From positions 1 through 64,000 of the forward strand of contig CAWAAT010000003.1 in the NCBI GenBank assembly GCA_963780175.1: a stretch of 64,000 nucleotides of DNA, read 5' to 3'. Under the pieces are notes generated by a model. It saw nothing but the letters and a program-made list of their open reading frames with translations, had not been told where the DNA came from and did no database searches. This document shows positions 25,813-34,663 of this stretch, in pieces; positions within the stretch are counted from its first letter, which is position 1, and every line of letters begins with the position of its first letter. This stretch comes from Brooklawnia sp963780175 (lineage in GTDB: Bacteria > Actinomycetota > Actinomycetes > Propionibacteriales > Propionibacteriaceae). Made by a program: the position numbers and the translations under genes.

Positions 25813-26715
25813 GTGTTCACCAACAGTGTTCTGGACCTCATCGGCAACACGCCCATGCTCAGCCTGCGGGCGATGACCGGACGCAACATCTTTGCGAAGG
25901 CCGAGTACCTCAACCCGGGCGGCAGCATCAAGGATCGCGTCGCCAAACACATGATCGAGCAGGCGGAGGCTCGTGGCGTCCTGCACCCCGGGATGACCAT
26001 CATGGAGCCGACGTCGGGGAACACCGGCATCGGTATCGCCCTGGTCGGCGTCCAGAAGGGTTACCGGGTGGTCATCGTCATGCCGGAGAACATGAGTGAG
26101 GAGCGCAAGAAGATCATCCACGCGCTCGGTGCGGAACTGGTCCTGACGCCGGCCGAGGAGAGCATCGACGGTTCGCTGCGGGAGGTGGAGCGTCTGCAAC
26201 GCCTCGACCCGACCGCGTTCGTGCCGCAGCAGTTCGAGAACCCGGACAACCCCCGAATCCACTACATGACGACCGCCCCCGAGATCTGGGAACAGCTGGA
26301 CGGCCAGGTGGACGTCTTCGTCTCCGGTCTGGGTAGCGGGGGAACCCTGCAGGGGGTGGGCAGCTTCCTCAAGGAGCAGGATCCGCGGATCCGGGTGGTC
26401 GCCGTCGAGCCGAAGAACGTGTCGGCCCTGCTCGGCCATGAACCAGGCCTGCATCGGATCCAGGGCATCGGCGACGGGTTCATTCCGGCGGTCCTCGACA
26501 CGAGCATCGTCGACGAGGTGATCGAGGTCACCGACGAGGATGCCACCAGCACCGCGCGCGCTCTCGCACGCCAGCAGGGGGTGCTGGTGGGTACCTCGGC
26601 CGGCGCCAACGTGTGGGCGGCCATGCAGGTCGCCCAGACCTGCGCGCCCGACCAGCAGATCGTCACGATCCTGCCGGACCGGGTGGAGCGCTACTTCAGC
26701 ACCGCGCTGATCTGA
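25813..26715 (+). CDS. cysK: Cysteine synthase (O-acetylserine sulfhydrylase)
   Basis: 300 residues. PLP lysine in NPGGSIKDRVAKHMIE, the substrate loop PTSGNTGIGIAL, GLGSGGTLQGVG for phosphate binding and the Ser of VGTSAGANVW are all present. It makes cysteine from O-acetylserine and sulfide. GTG 25813 gives the expected N-terminus (VFTNSVLDLIGNTPM), but no clear ribosome site precedes it. A cysK versus O-phosphoserine or cystathionine-beta-synthase-like variant cannot be excluded from sequence alone. Confidence 0.88.
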   Translation: MFTNSVLDLIGNTPMLSLRAMTGRNIFAKAEYLNPGGSIKDRVAKHMIEQAEARGVLHPGMTIMEPTSGNTGIGIALVGVQKGYRVVIVMPENMSEERKKIIHALGAELVLTPAEESIDGSLREVERLQRLDPTAFVPQQFENPDNPRIHYMTTAPEIWEQLDGQVDVFVSGLGSGGTLQGVGSFLKEQDPRIRVVAVEPKNVSALLGHEPGLHRIQGIGDGFIPAVLDTSIVDEVIEVTDEDATSTARALARQQGVLVGTSAGANVWAAMQVAQTCAPDQQIVTILPDRVERYFSTALI

Positions 26716-26730
26716 GCAACCGGTTCAGGG

Positions 26731-27300
26731 TCAGTCGCGCGGTAGCACCGTCAGGACCCGGCGGACATGCTCCTTGAACTCCGCCATGAACTCCTGGAGC
26801 ACCTGCGCCAAGCCCTCGTCGTGGATCTTGCCCTCATCGTCGATGGTTCCGGCACGCAGGTGGATGTAGGCCTCGGGCGCGGTCATCTGGCGGGCGTTGC
26901 AGAAGGCCATCACGCTACGCAGGGACTGCTGAGCCAGCGCCGTGCCGATGCTGCCGATGGACGCGCCGATGATCGCAGTGGGCATCTGGTTGAAGGAGTT
27001 CTGGCCCCAGGGCCGTGACGCCCAGTCGATCGCGTTCTTCAGCACACCGGGGATGGAGCGGTTGTACTCGGGCGAGACGAACAGCAGTGCCTGAACCCCG
27101 GCGATGGCGTCCTTGAGGGCCTGGCCCTCGGGCGGGTAGTTGGCGTCGTAGTCGGGCGAGTAGAGCGGCAAGTTGTCGATGCGGATCTCGGTGAACTCGA
27201 GTCCTTCGGGAGCGACGCTGATCAGGGCCTTGGACAGGGCCCGGTTGATCGAGGTGGACGAGAGGCTGCCGACGAAGTAGCCGACACGGTATGTGGTCAT
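26731..27300 (-). CDS. NADPH-dependent FMN reductase
   Basis: 189 residues from ATG 27300, behind AAAGGA. Flavodoxin-like fold: VGSLSSTSINRALSKAL binds the FMN phosphate, VSPEYNRSIPGVLKNAIDW is the family signature (PEYN), and GASIGSIGTALAQQSLR forms the second flavin loop. Members reduce FMN, azo dyes, quinones or chromate. Monocistronic, convergent with cysK. Confidence 0.9.
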   Translation of the reverse strand: MTTYRVGYFVGSLSSTSINRALSKALISVAPEGLEFTEIRIDNLPLYSPDYDANYPPEGQALKDAIAGVQALLFVSPEYNRSIPGVLKNAIDWASRPWGQNSFNQMPTAIIGASIGSIGTALAQQSLRSVMAFCNARQMTAPEAYIHLRAGTIDDEGKIHDEGLAQVLQEFMAEFKEHVRRVLTVLPRD

Positions 27301-27551
27301 GCTGTCAGTCCTTTCAGTAGGCCGGCCGACACGGCCGGAACCCAGAAGGGGAACGATAGTGACGAGCAGGCGTTGCGGGTAGCCTCCGCGGTCGCGGGTG
27401 GCCGGCCCAGCGTCACGCAAGTTCCCGCCCTGAACTGCGCGCAGCAGTTGGCCCCAAAGTCCCGTTGAAACGTTGTGGGCGTCCACGGCTGCGCGCCAGT
27501 CAGGGTCAGCCTTGGCCGCTGGGAGACGCCAGGGGCTTCACCGTTCGGCTT

Positions 27552-27597
27552 GGCATCGCTAGAGATGCTTGATTGGCATCCCTAGCGATGCTAAGGT
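27552..27597 (+). promoter_or_regulatory. Promoter with two palindromic operators around the -35 box
   Basis: Two 17-bp sites share the palindrome GCATCnCTAGnGATGC: site 1 at 27552-27568 and site 2 at 27575-27591, centres 23 bp apart. Between them is TTGATT (27569-27574), and right after site 2 is TAAGGT (27592-27597). These form a -35/-10 pair with a 17-bp spacer, so site 2 is exactly the spacer and site 1 abuts the -35. A dimeric regulator bound to both would occlude RNA polymerase. The regulator is not identified. Confidence 0.7.
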
Positions 27598-27638
27598 TGC
27601 CCGAAGCAGCTAGCAGTATCCGATCAGAAGGGGCCGGC

Positions 27639-27770
27639 ATGAGCGCAGCTCTGAAGTCGATCAGAAGTTTCCTCCACATCATCGGGGCCGGTGTCGCGCA
27701 CGAGCCTGTTTCGCCTCGCCACTTGAGCACAATCCTCGACGTGCTCGGCCCTCAGCGTCCCCAGGCCTGA
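27639..27770 (+). CDS. Short ORF (43 aa) behind the double-operator promoter
   Basis: ATG 27639 follows AGAAGGGG about 10 nt upstream and lies about 35 nt after the predicted transcription start. The 43-residue product starts MSAALKSIRSFLHIIGAG and looks like a basic, partly amphipathic peptide. I do not recognise a family. Its position directly after a tightly controlled promoter is the main argument that it is real; it might also be a leader peptide for the next gene at 27804. Confidence 0.5.
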   Translation: MSAALKSIRSFLHIIGAGVAHEPVSPRHLSTILDVLGPQRPQA

Positions 27771-27803
27771 GGCAAGTCGCGCAATACCAGTAAGGTTCAG
27801 TCT

Positions 27804-28016
27804 GTGTTGACGACGTCGCAGGCAGCTGACCTGGCTGGACTTCCCAAGGAGCAGTTCCGTTCTGCGATGTCCAAGGAGCGAAAGAGCGGCAAGGAGTTCC
27901 ACGCTCCCCGCGAACTCTGGCTGGACGCCAGAACACCACTGTGGGATGAGAAGAAAGTCCTTGATTGGGCGAAAGCCCGCAAGAAACGAAAGAAGCGAAA
28001 GCAGGAGAAGGACTGA
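27804..28016 (+). CDS. Small helix-turn-helix (excisionase/MerR-like) protein with Lys/Arg tail
   Basis: 70 residues. LTTSQAADLAGLPKEQFRSA looks like a MerR/Xis winged-helix start, followed by APRELWLDARTPLWDEKKVL, the typical strand and W-D of excisionase-type domains. The last 16 residues are almost all Lys and Arg. It should bind DNA. It lies 33 bp after the short ORF at 27639 and may share its operator-controlled promoter. No integrase is near. Confidence 0.6.
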   Translation: MLTTSQAADLAGLPKEQFRSAMSKERKSGKEFHAPRELWLDARTPLWDEKKVLDWAKARKKRKKRKQEKD

Positions 28017-28019
28017 TCC

Positions 28020-28658
28020 TCACATCCTGGTGCTTGCGAGCTTGACTCCGAAGCCGATGACGGTCAGCCCTGTGACGGTGTCGATGCCACGCCGCACCTT
28101 CGGACGCTGCAACCAGGCTGCTGCCCGATGCACCAGCAGGATCAGTGCAGTGAACCAGGCGAGGCTCTCTGCAGCGTGGATGAAGGCCAGCACTGCGCCG
28201 GCCAACGCGGGCGGCTGATCAGCCGGGATGAACTGAGGCAACAGGGCCACGTAGAAAGCGCCCACCTTCGGGTTGAGCAGATTGACCAGGAAGCCCTGCC
28301 GCCAGAATCTGCCGACGTCCGCACCTTTCCCCGGCGAGACTTGCTGACCGGCGTCCGCCGAGGTTGGCGGGCTGTGGAAGGCGTGGACGAGCATCCGGGC
28401 GCCGAGGAAGACCATGTAACCGGCCCCGACGAGTCGCAGCACCGTGAAGGCCGCCGTCGAGGCCGCCAGCAAGGCAGACACACCCACGGCGGCGGCGATG
28501 CCCCACACCAGGCACCCGCAGCAGATGCCGACCGCGACGGCGAACGCTGCAGCCCGGCGGTAGTTCGCGGCCGTGCGCAGCACCAGCGCTGTGTCGATGC
28601 CGGGGGTCAGTGTCAACAGGCCTGCCACCACGGCGAAGCCGAGCATCGCTGACACCAT
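28020..28658 (-). CDS. LysE/RhtB-family amino-acid exporter
   Basis: 212 residues from ATG 28658, behind GAGGGAG. About six membrane helices. The family motif near the start is LTLTPGIDTALVLRTA, then GYMVFLGARMLVHAF and GFLVNLLNPKVGAFYVALLPQF. The LysE/RhtB group exports amino acids or their analogues. Convergent with the small HTH gene; 3 bp separate the stops. Confidence 0.92.
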   Translation of the reverse strand: MVSAMLGFAVVAGLLTLTPGIDTALVLRTAANYRRAAAFAVAVGICCGCLVWGIAAAVGVSALLAASTAAFTVLRLVGAGYMVFLGARMLVHAFHSPPTSADAGQQVSPGKGADVGRFWRQGFLVNLLNPKVGAFYVALLPQFIPADQPPALAGAVLAFIHAAESLAWFTALILLVHRAAAWLQRPKVRRGIDTVTGLTVIGFGVKLASTRM

Positions 28659-28699
28659 CACGACTCCCTCATGCGTCCGAGTGAGCCTACCCTTGATGC

Positions 28700-29579
28700 A
28701 TGGTGAACCCGGTCGAAGCACTACGACTCACCCTCGGCGGCGTCCTGCGAAGCCGGGTGGCTGGGCCGGACGCAGACGCAAAGGAGCAGGCCATCTGGGG
28801 GGCCGCGGCGAGCGCTGGCACAGTGAGCACGACGTCATCTGGCATGTCAACGCCGACGCAGCCATGTACGCGGGCAGGTATCCGCTCCCTGCTGCTGCAG
28901 ACCCTGCATCCGGCCGCGATGGCCGGGGTTGCCGGACACTCGGGCTACAAGTCCGACCCGTGGGGACGTCTGCAGCGCACCTCCGAGTTCATCGCCATGA
29001 CGACGTACGGGCCCATCGAAGTCGGCCGAGGTGCTGATCGCGAAGATCCGGGGCGTCCACGAACGCGTCCGCGGGAAGACCGACGTCGGCACCCCCTACC
29101 GTGCCTCCGACCCCCACCTGCTCGCCTGGGTGCACGACACCGAGACCCAGAGTTTCCTGGAGAGTTACAAGGCCTACGGTGACCGACGGCTCACGCAGGC
29201 CGAGCGTGACGACTACGTCGCCCAGGCCGCCCCTGTCGGGGAGTTGCTGGGAGCGGTCGGCCTGCCGCGCACCGAGGCGGCCCTGAGCGCCGCCATCGAG
29301 GGATTTCGCCCCGAGCTGCGTGCCTCTCCCGCCGCCCTGGACACGGTCAGGTTCATCCTCCGTACCCCGCCGGTACCGTGGATCGCCCGCCCGGGCTACT
29401 GGATGCTGGCGGCCGGAGCCATCGCGACACTGCCCAGCTGGGCCCGCGAGGAACTCGGCCTACCTGCCGGACGCTGGTTCGACGTCCTGGTGGGACGCCC
29501 GCTGGGCAGGTTCGCCACCGCCGTCGTCCGGTGGGGGCTGCAGGGTGAACCGACCTACCGAAGAGTCGGGGACGCCTGA
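28700..29579 (+). pseudogene. MpaB/DUF2236 oxygenase-family gene with three frameshifts
   Basis: Leaderless ATG 28700 (TACCCT at 28688-28693). Family blocks appear in order in different frames: HDVIWHVNADAAMYAGG, then SLLLQTLHPAAMAGVAGHSG, then VGTPYRASDPHLLAWVH. The conserved heme-ligand-type His and Arg are present. The frame must change near 28797 (a run of six G), 28877 (one extra A) and 29022. After that the C-terminal ~180 residues are open. MpaB-like enzymes oxidise latex or secondary metabolites. Three small indels in otherwise conserved sequence suggest base errors as much as decay. Confidence 0.75.
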
Positions 29580-30385
29580 GGCTTGCGGGCTTCGATGTTC
29601 GCCGAGACCACGTAGTCGGTGATGTTGCGGCCCGGCGCCCACTGCTCGATGAAGGTCTTGCTCTCGTCCTTCGGGACGATGCGGATGTCCTCGAACCCGG
29701 CCTTCGCCATCATCTCCTCCAGTCGCCAGACCTGGCTGGCCCCGGCCACGCAGCTGTTGTAGAGGTCGAGGTCGTCGCGGATGTCGTCGGGCAAGTCGAC
29801 CAAGGCGACGACGTCCGAGATCGCGAGCCGTCCCCCGGGCCGCAGCACCCGGAACGCCTCGGCGAACACCGCGGGCTTGTCGGGGGACAGGTTGATGACG
29901 CAGTTGGAGATGATCACGTCGATGCACGCGTCCGCGACGGGGAGGTGCTCGATCTCGCCGAGCCGGAACTCCACGTTGGTGTAACCGCCGTTCTCGGCGT
30001 TGGTGCGGGCCTTGGTGAGCATGGCGGGTGTCATGTCGACGCCGATGACCCGGCCCAGCGGGCCGACGGCAGGGGCAGCGAGGAAGGCGTCGAAGCCGGC
30101 CCCGCTGCCCAGGTCGAGCACGGTCTCGCCGGGGCGTAGCGAGGCGATGACGCCCGGGTTCCCGCAACCCAGCCCGAGGTCGGCGCCTTCCGGCACCGAC
30201 ATCAGATCGGGTGCCGAGTACCCGAGTTGAAGGGACACGACCTGCACGGGGGCGGCGGGGCCACAGCAGGAGGACTCGCTGGGCCCGCAGCAGCCGCCGG
30301 CGTCCGTGAGGGCGATCCGGGTGAACGACTCGCGGACGGCCGCGCGGATGGTGTCGTGGGAAGTGTCGCTCATGGTTCTCTTCAC
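29555..30385 (-). CDS. arsM: Arsenite S-adenosylmethionine methyltransferase
   Basis: 276 residues. The SAM motif VLDLGSGAGFDAFLA is preceded by the ArsM signature GADLGLGCGNP. The As(III)-binding Cys are in GLGCGNP, SNCVINLSPDK and DLYNSCVAGAS, and a CCGP...CCGP pair lies near the N-terminus. It should methylate arsenite to methylarsenicals in the cytoplasm. GTG 30385 overlaps the stop of the upstream acyl-CoA synthetase (GTGA), while ATG 30373 is an alternative start. No arsR or other ars gene is in the window. Confidence 0.92.
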   Translation of the reverse strand: MKRTMSDTSHDTIRAAVRESFTRIALTDAGGCCGPSESSCCGPAAPVQVVSLQLGYSAPDLMSVPEGADLGLGCGNPGVIASLRPGETVLDLGSGAGFDAFLAAPAVGPLGRVIGVDMTPAMLTKARTNAENGGYTNVEFRLGEIEHLPVADACIDVIISNCVINLSPDKPAVFAEAFRVLRPGGRLAISDVVALVDLPDDIRDDLDLYNSCVAGASQVWRLEEMMAKAGFEDIRIVPKDESKTFIEQWAPGRNITDYVVSANIEARKPQASPTLR

Positions 30386-31935
30386 CCCTGCCCGAACCGC
30401 TGCCGCAGCTCGCGTTTCAGGAGTTTGCCCGCCAGGTTCTTGGGAAGCTCATCCACGAAGAAGACGCGCTTGGGCACCTTGAACGCCGCCAGGGTGGCGC
30501 GGGTGTGCTCGATGAGCTCCGCCTGGGTGGCCGTCGCGCCTTCGTGCAGCACGACCACCGCCGCCGGCACCTCGATCCTCTTCGCGTCCGGGATCGGGAT
30601 CACGGCCACCTCACGCACGGCCGGATGCGTGAACACCGCCTCCTCGACCTCGCGTGACGAGAGCACGATGCCGCCGGCATTGATGATGTCCTTCTTGCGG
30701 TCGACGATGGTGATGTAGCCCTGCGCGTCGATCTGCGCCAGGTCGCCGGAATGGAACCAGCCGCCGGCGAACGCCTCCTGGGTCTCGGAAGGCTTCTCCC
30801 AGTAGCCTTCGCACAGCTGCGGGGAGCGGTACACGACCTCGCCCACCCCGCCCGGCGCGACGTCGACCAAGTCGTCGTCGACCACCCGCATGTCGACGAA
30901 CGGAATCGCCCGCCCGGCCGACGCTGGTCGCGCGTCGTGTTCCTCGGGACGCAGGACGGTGGCCAGCGGCCCGATCTCCGACTGGCCGAAACAGTTGTAG
31001 AAACCGAGCTCCGGCAGGACGGCCCGCAGCCTCTGCAGCACAGGCGTGGGCATGATCGAGGCCCCGTAGTAGGCCTTCGTCAGGCTGCGGACGCGTCCCG
31101 CGTCCTTCTCGATCATGTGCAGCAGGGCGAGCCAGACCGTCGGCGCGGCGAAGAATGAGGTGATGTCGTGGGCGGCGATGGCGTTGAGGACGGGGGTCGG
31201 GGCGGGCACGTCGAGCAGCCAGCTCGAGGCCCCCATCATCAGCGACGGCATCATGAACGTGTGCATCTGCGCCGAGTGGTACAGCGGCAGGGCCTGAAGC
31301 AGCCGGTCGGACGCCTTGATGTCCAGCGCCAGCGCCGTCGACCCGTAGGTGTGGACGAGTGCCCGATGCGTCAGGATGGCGCCCTTCGGTTCGCTGGTCG
31401 TGCCCGAGGTGTAGAGGATCTGGGCAATGTCGTCGTCGTCCACCGCCACCTCGACTGCGGGCGCGGGCGTCCCGGCCCTGCCCCACCCGAGAACGTCCAG
31501 GTCACCGTGGCCGGCGTGCAGGGTTCCACTGATCTCGACCCGCACGCCGCATTCGGTGACCTCGGGACGCAGCGCCTCGTCCGCGAACACCGCGCGCGCA
31601 CCTGACTGTCGCAGGATGTAGGCCAGCTCCCGCCCGGTCAGCGCATAGTTGACCGGCACATGGATGAGTCCGGCCTTGACGGTGCCGAGCCACAGCAGCA
31701 CGTACGCGTCCGAGTTCTTGCCGAAGGCTGCAACCCGATCGCCCTTGCGAAGGCCTTGGGCGATCAGTGCGGACGCGACCCGGTTGCTGGCGTCCTGCAG
31801 TTCCTGGTAGGTCCAGGAGCGTTCGGCGAACGTCAGGGCGTGCGCCTCGGGGGCGCGTCGGGCGCTGCGGGTGAGGATGTCGCCGATGATGCTTCGTCTG
31901 ATGATCGCGTCCACCCCCGCATTCTGCCAGCGCAC
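30382..31935 (-). CDS. AMP-binding acyl-CoA synthetase
   Basis: 517 residues. LYTSGTTSEPKGAILTH is the P-loop, YNCFGQSEIGPLATV the A5 region, GWFHSGDLAQIDAQGYITIVDRKKD (A7-A8; written here as two joined blocks GWFHSGDLA and ITIVDRKKD), and the catalytic Lys is in KNLAGKLLKREL. It activates a fatty or other carboxylic acid. The first start may be GTG 31914, which follows CAGAAT plus six bases. Downstream arsM overlaps by four bases, an unusual pairing without an obvious common pathway. Confidence 0.88.
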   Translation of the reverse strand: MRWQNAGVDAIIRRSIIGDILTRSARRAPEAHALTFAERSWTYQELQDASNRVASALIAQGLRKGDRVAAFGKNSDAYVLLWLGTVKAGLIHVPVNYALTGRELAYILRQSGARAVFADEALRPEVTECGVRVEISGTLHAGHGDLDVLGWGRAGTPAPAVEVAVDDDDIAQILYTSGTTSEPKGAILTHRALVHTYGSTALALDIKASDRLLQALPLYHSAQMHTFMMPSLMMGASSWLLDVPAPTPVLNAIAAHDITSFFAAPTVWLALLHMIEKDAGRVRSLTKAYYGASIMPTPVLQRLRAVLPELGFYNCFGQSEIGPLATVLRPEEHDARPASAGRAIPFVDMRVVDDDLVDVAPGGVGEVVYRSPQLCEGYWEKPSETQEAFAGGWFHSGDLAQIDAQGYITIVDRKKDIINAGGIVLSSREVEEAVFTHPAVREVAVIPIPDAKRIEVPAAVVVLHEGATATQAELIEHTRATLAAFKVPKRVFFVDELPKNLAGKLLKRELRQRFGQG

Positions 31936-32006
31936 TGCCCAGGCGGTCGACGTCGGTTCTAGTCTGAACGAGGAACGTGCTCGTCGTGCTGTGAAGGATC
32001 AGCAAG

Positions 32007-32270
32007 CCCTGGGACGACGTCCTGGCCAACACGGTGCACCCGGGCTGGGTCCCCACCCGGATGGGTGGCCCCAACGCGCCCCACGAGTTGGCGCTCGGGC
32101 ACGTCACCCAGACCTGGCTCGCCGTCAGCGACGACGAGCAGGCACGCACCTCCGGCGGTTACTGGTACCACCAGCGGCTCGCGCACCCCCATCGCGCCGC
32201 CCAGGACGTTGACTTCCAGGACCGCCTGCTCGCCGAACTGGCTCGGCTCACCGGCTTCCAGCTCAGCTGA
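32007..32270 (+). pseudogene. Short-chain dehydrogenase, C-terminal stub
   Basis: About 87 residues without start codon: DDVLANTVHPGWVPTRMGG is the PG-motif of SDRs, and SGGYWYHQRLAHPHRAAQD is the family's C-terminal block. The Rossmann fold and Tyr-x3-Lys are absent. It runs into the 3' end of cobB-cobC on the other strand. Confidence 0.7.
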
Positions 32271-34663
32271 GGCCCGTCTGGATCTCGACCAGGGCGTGGA
32301 CGAGCGCCGCAGTGGTCGGCTCGTCGCGAACCGCGATGCGCAGCCAGCCGGGCCCCAGACCCGGGAAGCTGTCGCAGCGCCGCACCGCGAACCCGGCCTC
32401 GGCCAGCGCCGTGTGCGCAGGACCGGGGCCCAGGGATGAGACGTCGACGAGGACGAAAGGGGTCTGCGGCCGGCCGGCGACCGTGAACCCGGCGTTGCCC
32501 AACGCGTTCACCAGGAACAGCCGTTGCCTGGCCACCCTGCTGCGGATGGTCGCGGCCTCGGCCCGGGCGCGCGGGGTGCTGCAGGCGAGCATCGCGTCCA
32601 GGGCGGGTGTGGCGGTCGCCCACGGTTCCTGATGGCCGGCCAGCTCGGCGATCAGCGCCGCATCACCGGCGATGAACCCGGCGCGCAGGCCGGCGATGCC
32701 CCACATCTTGGTCAGCGATCGGGTGACCAGCATCCCGCCCAGGTCGCCGGCCAGCATCGAGGCGTTCGGATCGTCGACGAAGTCCATGAAGGCCTCGTCG
32801 ACCACCACGATGCGTCCCGGACGCACCAGCTTGCGGATCTCGTCGGCCGCGTGCAGGACGCCCGTGGGGTTGGTCGGGTTCCCGATGACCACCAGGTCGG
32901 CGTCGTCGGACACCCGTCCGGCGTCGAGTCGGAAGCCCTCGTCGGCTCGCAGCAGAAGTCTGCGCACCTGATGCCCGGCGCTTCGCCACGCCACCTCGGG
33001 TTCGGTGAACTGCGGGTGGACGATGACCACCTTCCGGCCCGGGAAGGTGCGCGCGACAAGGGTGAACGCGTCGGCGGCGCCTGCGCAGGGCAGCACCTGG
33101 TCAACCTCGAGGCCGTGCCACCCGGCGAGGGCTCGGCGGGCGGGGGACGCGTCCGGGTAGGCAGACCAGCGGTCGGGTGCGGCCACCAGAACCTCGAGGA
33201 GCCAACCCGGGGCGGGTTGCACGTTGACCGCCAGATCGACCAGGCCGGGACGCACCTGGGCGTCCCCGTGGTGCCGAAGGTCGGGTGACTGCGCGACTCG
33301 TCGTGCCGTGGACGACGGCCAGGTCACCGATGCGGCCGCGAAGTCGGCGGCGGCCTGGGCGAACCGTTGGGCGTGCTGGGGGTATCCGGCCCAGTGCACG
33401 TGCTGGTAGGACGCCAGCAGGGTGGGCCGGGCCAGGTGCTCGGCGTTCCCCGGCTGCCCGTCGAGGGACCGGGTGATCGTCCGGTGGAACTCGTGCGACC
33501 GGACGCGTTCGCCCGCCCGGGTGACTACCGAGTCGGTCGACGCGGTGAGCTCGCGGTAGCCGAGCGTGAGCCGGGGCGACATCATCGCGTCCAGCGGCAG
33601 CGCACCGGCCATCTCGAGACCATCGAGGGTCTGGCAGAGGTAGAGCAATCCGGCGCATTCGGCGACGGTGGGCAGGCCTGCCTCGACGGCGGCCCGGACG
33701 TCGGCCAGCAGCGGCCGGTTCGCCGCCAGTTCCTCCGCGAAGACCTCCGGGAACCCGCCGCCCAGGTAGAGGCCGTGGGTGCCGGCGGGAAGGGTCGGGG
33801 CGGTCAGGGGGTCGAACTCGACGACCTCGCAGCCTGCCGCGCTCAGCAGTTCGGTGGTCTCGGCGTAGCGGAAGGTGAATGCCCGCCCGGCGGCGACTGC
33901 GATGCGTGGCGCCACGGTGGACGAGACTGCGACGACCTCGGGCGTCCAGGCCTCGACGTCGAGTTGCCCCGCGGACCGCGCGATCGCCAGCACGGCGTCC
34001 AGGTCGACGTGGGCCGACACCAGGGCGGCGGCGGCCTCGACGACGTCCCGGGCCTGGTCACGTTCGGCGGCCGGCACCAGCCCCAGATGACGGGACGCCA
34101 CGACCACCTCGGGGCTGCGGGGCACCGCGCCGAGCACCGGCAGGCCGACCTCGGCGAACGCGTCGCGCAGCTCGTCGGTCGCCCGGGTCGAGCCGGTCTT
34201 GTTGATGATGACCCCCGCGACGCGTGGCGCCTGGGGATGGGACGCCAGACCCAGCGCGGTGGCGGCCAGCGTGCGGGAGACGCCTGAGGCGTCCATGACC
34301 AGCACCACCGGGGCGTCGATGAGCGACGCGATGTGCGCGGTGGAGCCGAAGCCTCGGCGTCCGTCGGTCACCCCCAGCCGGCCGTCGTACAGCCCCATCA
34401 CTCCCTCCACCACGGCGACGTCGCAGCCGCGTGCCCCGTGCGCGAGCAGCGGGCCGATCCGCTCGGCACCGCACAGCCAGGCGTCCAGGTTGCGGCCGGG
34501 ACGCCCGGTGGCCAGCGCGTGGTAGCCGGGGTCGATGTAGTCGGGGCCCACCTTGAACGGTGCGACCGCGAGCCCGCGCGCGGACAGGGCGGCCATCAGT
34601 CCGATGCTGATGGTGGTCTTGCCGGACGACGAGTTCGGCGCGGCCAGAACGAGTCGGGCTCAT
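32263..34663 (-). CDS. cobB: Fused cobyrinate a,c-diamide synthase and CobC-like aminotransferase
   Basis: N-terminal half (about 1-450 of the open frame): CobB/CbiA with FKVGPDYIDPGYH, AVVEGVMGLYDG and a glutaminase domain with GGGFPEVFAEEL, the nucleophile in TVAECAGLLYL, and FHRTI. C-terminal half (about 460-777): class I PLP enzyme with VVIGNPTNPTGVLH, VVDEAFMDF and the PLP Lys in TRSLTKMWGIAGLRAGF, matching threonine-phosphate decarboxylase CobC/CobD. It should amidate cobyrinate and make aminopropanol phosphate. The open frame starts at 34596, but RLVLAAPNSSSGKTT lies upstream. Removing one C from the CCC after ATG 34663 restores the P-loop start. The ATG overlaps the upstream stop (TGATG). 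Confidence 0.88.
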
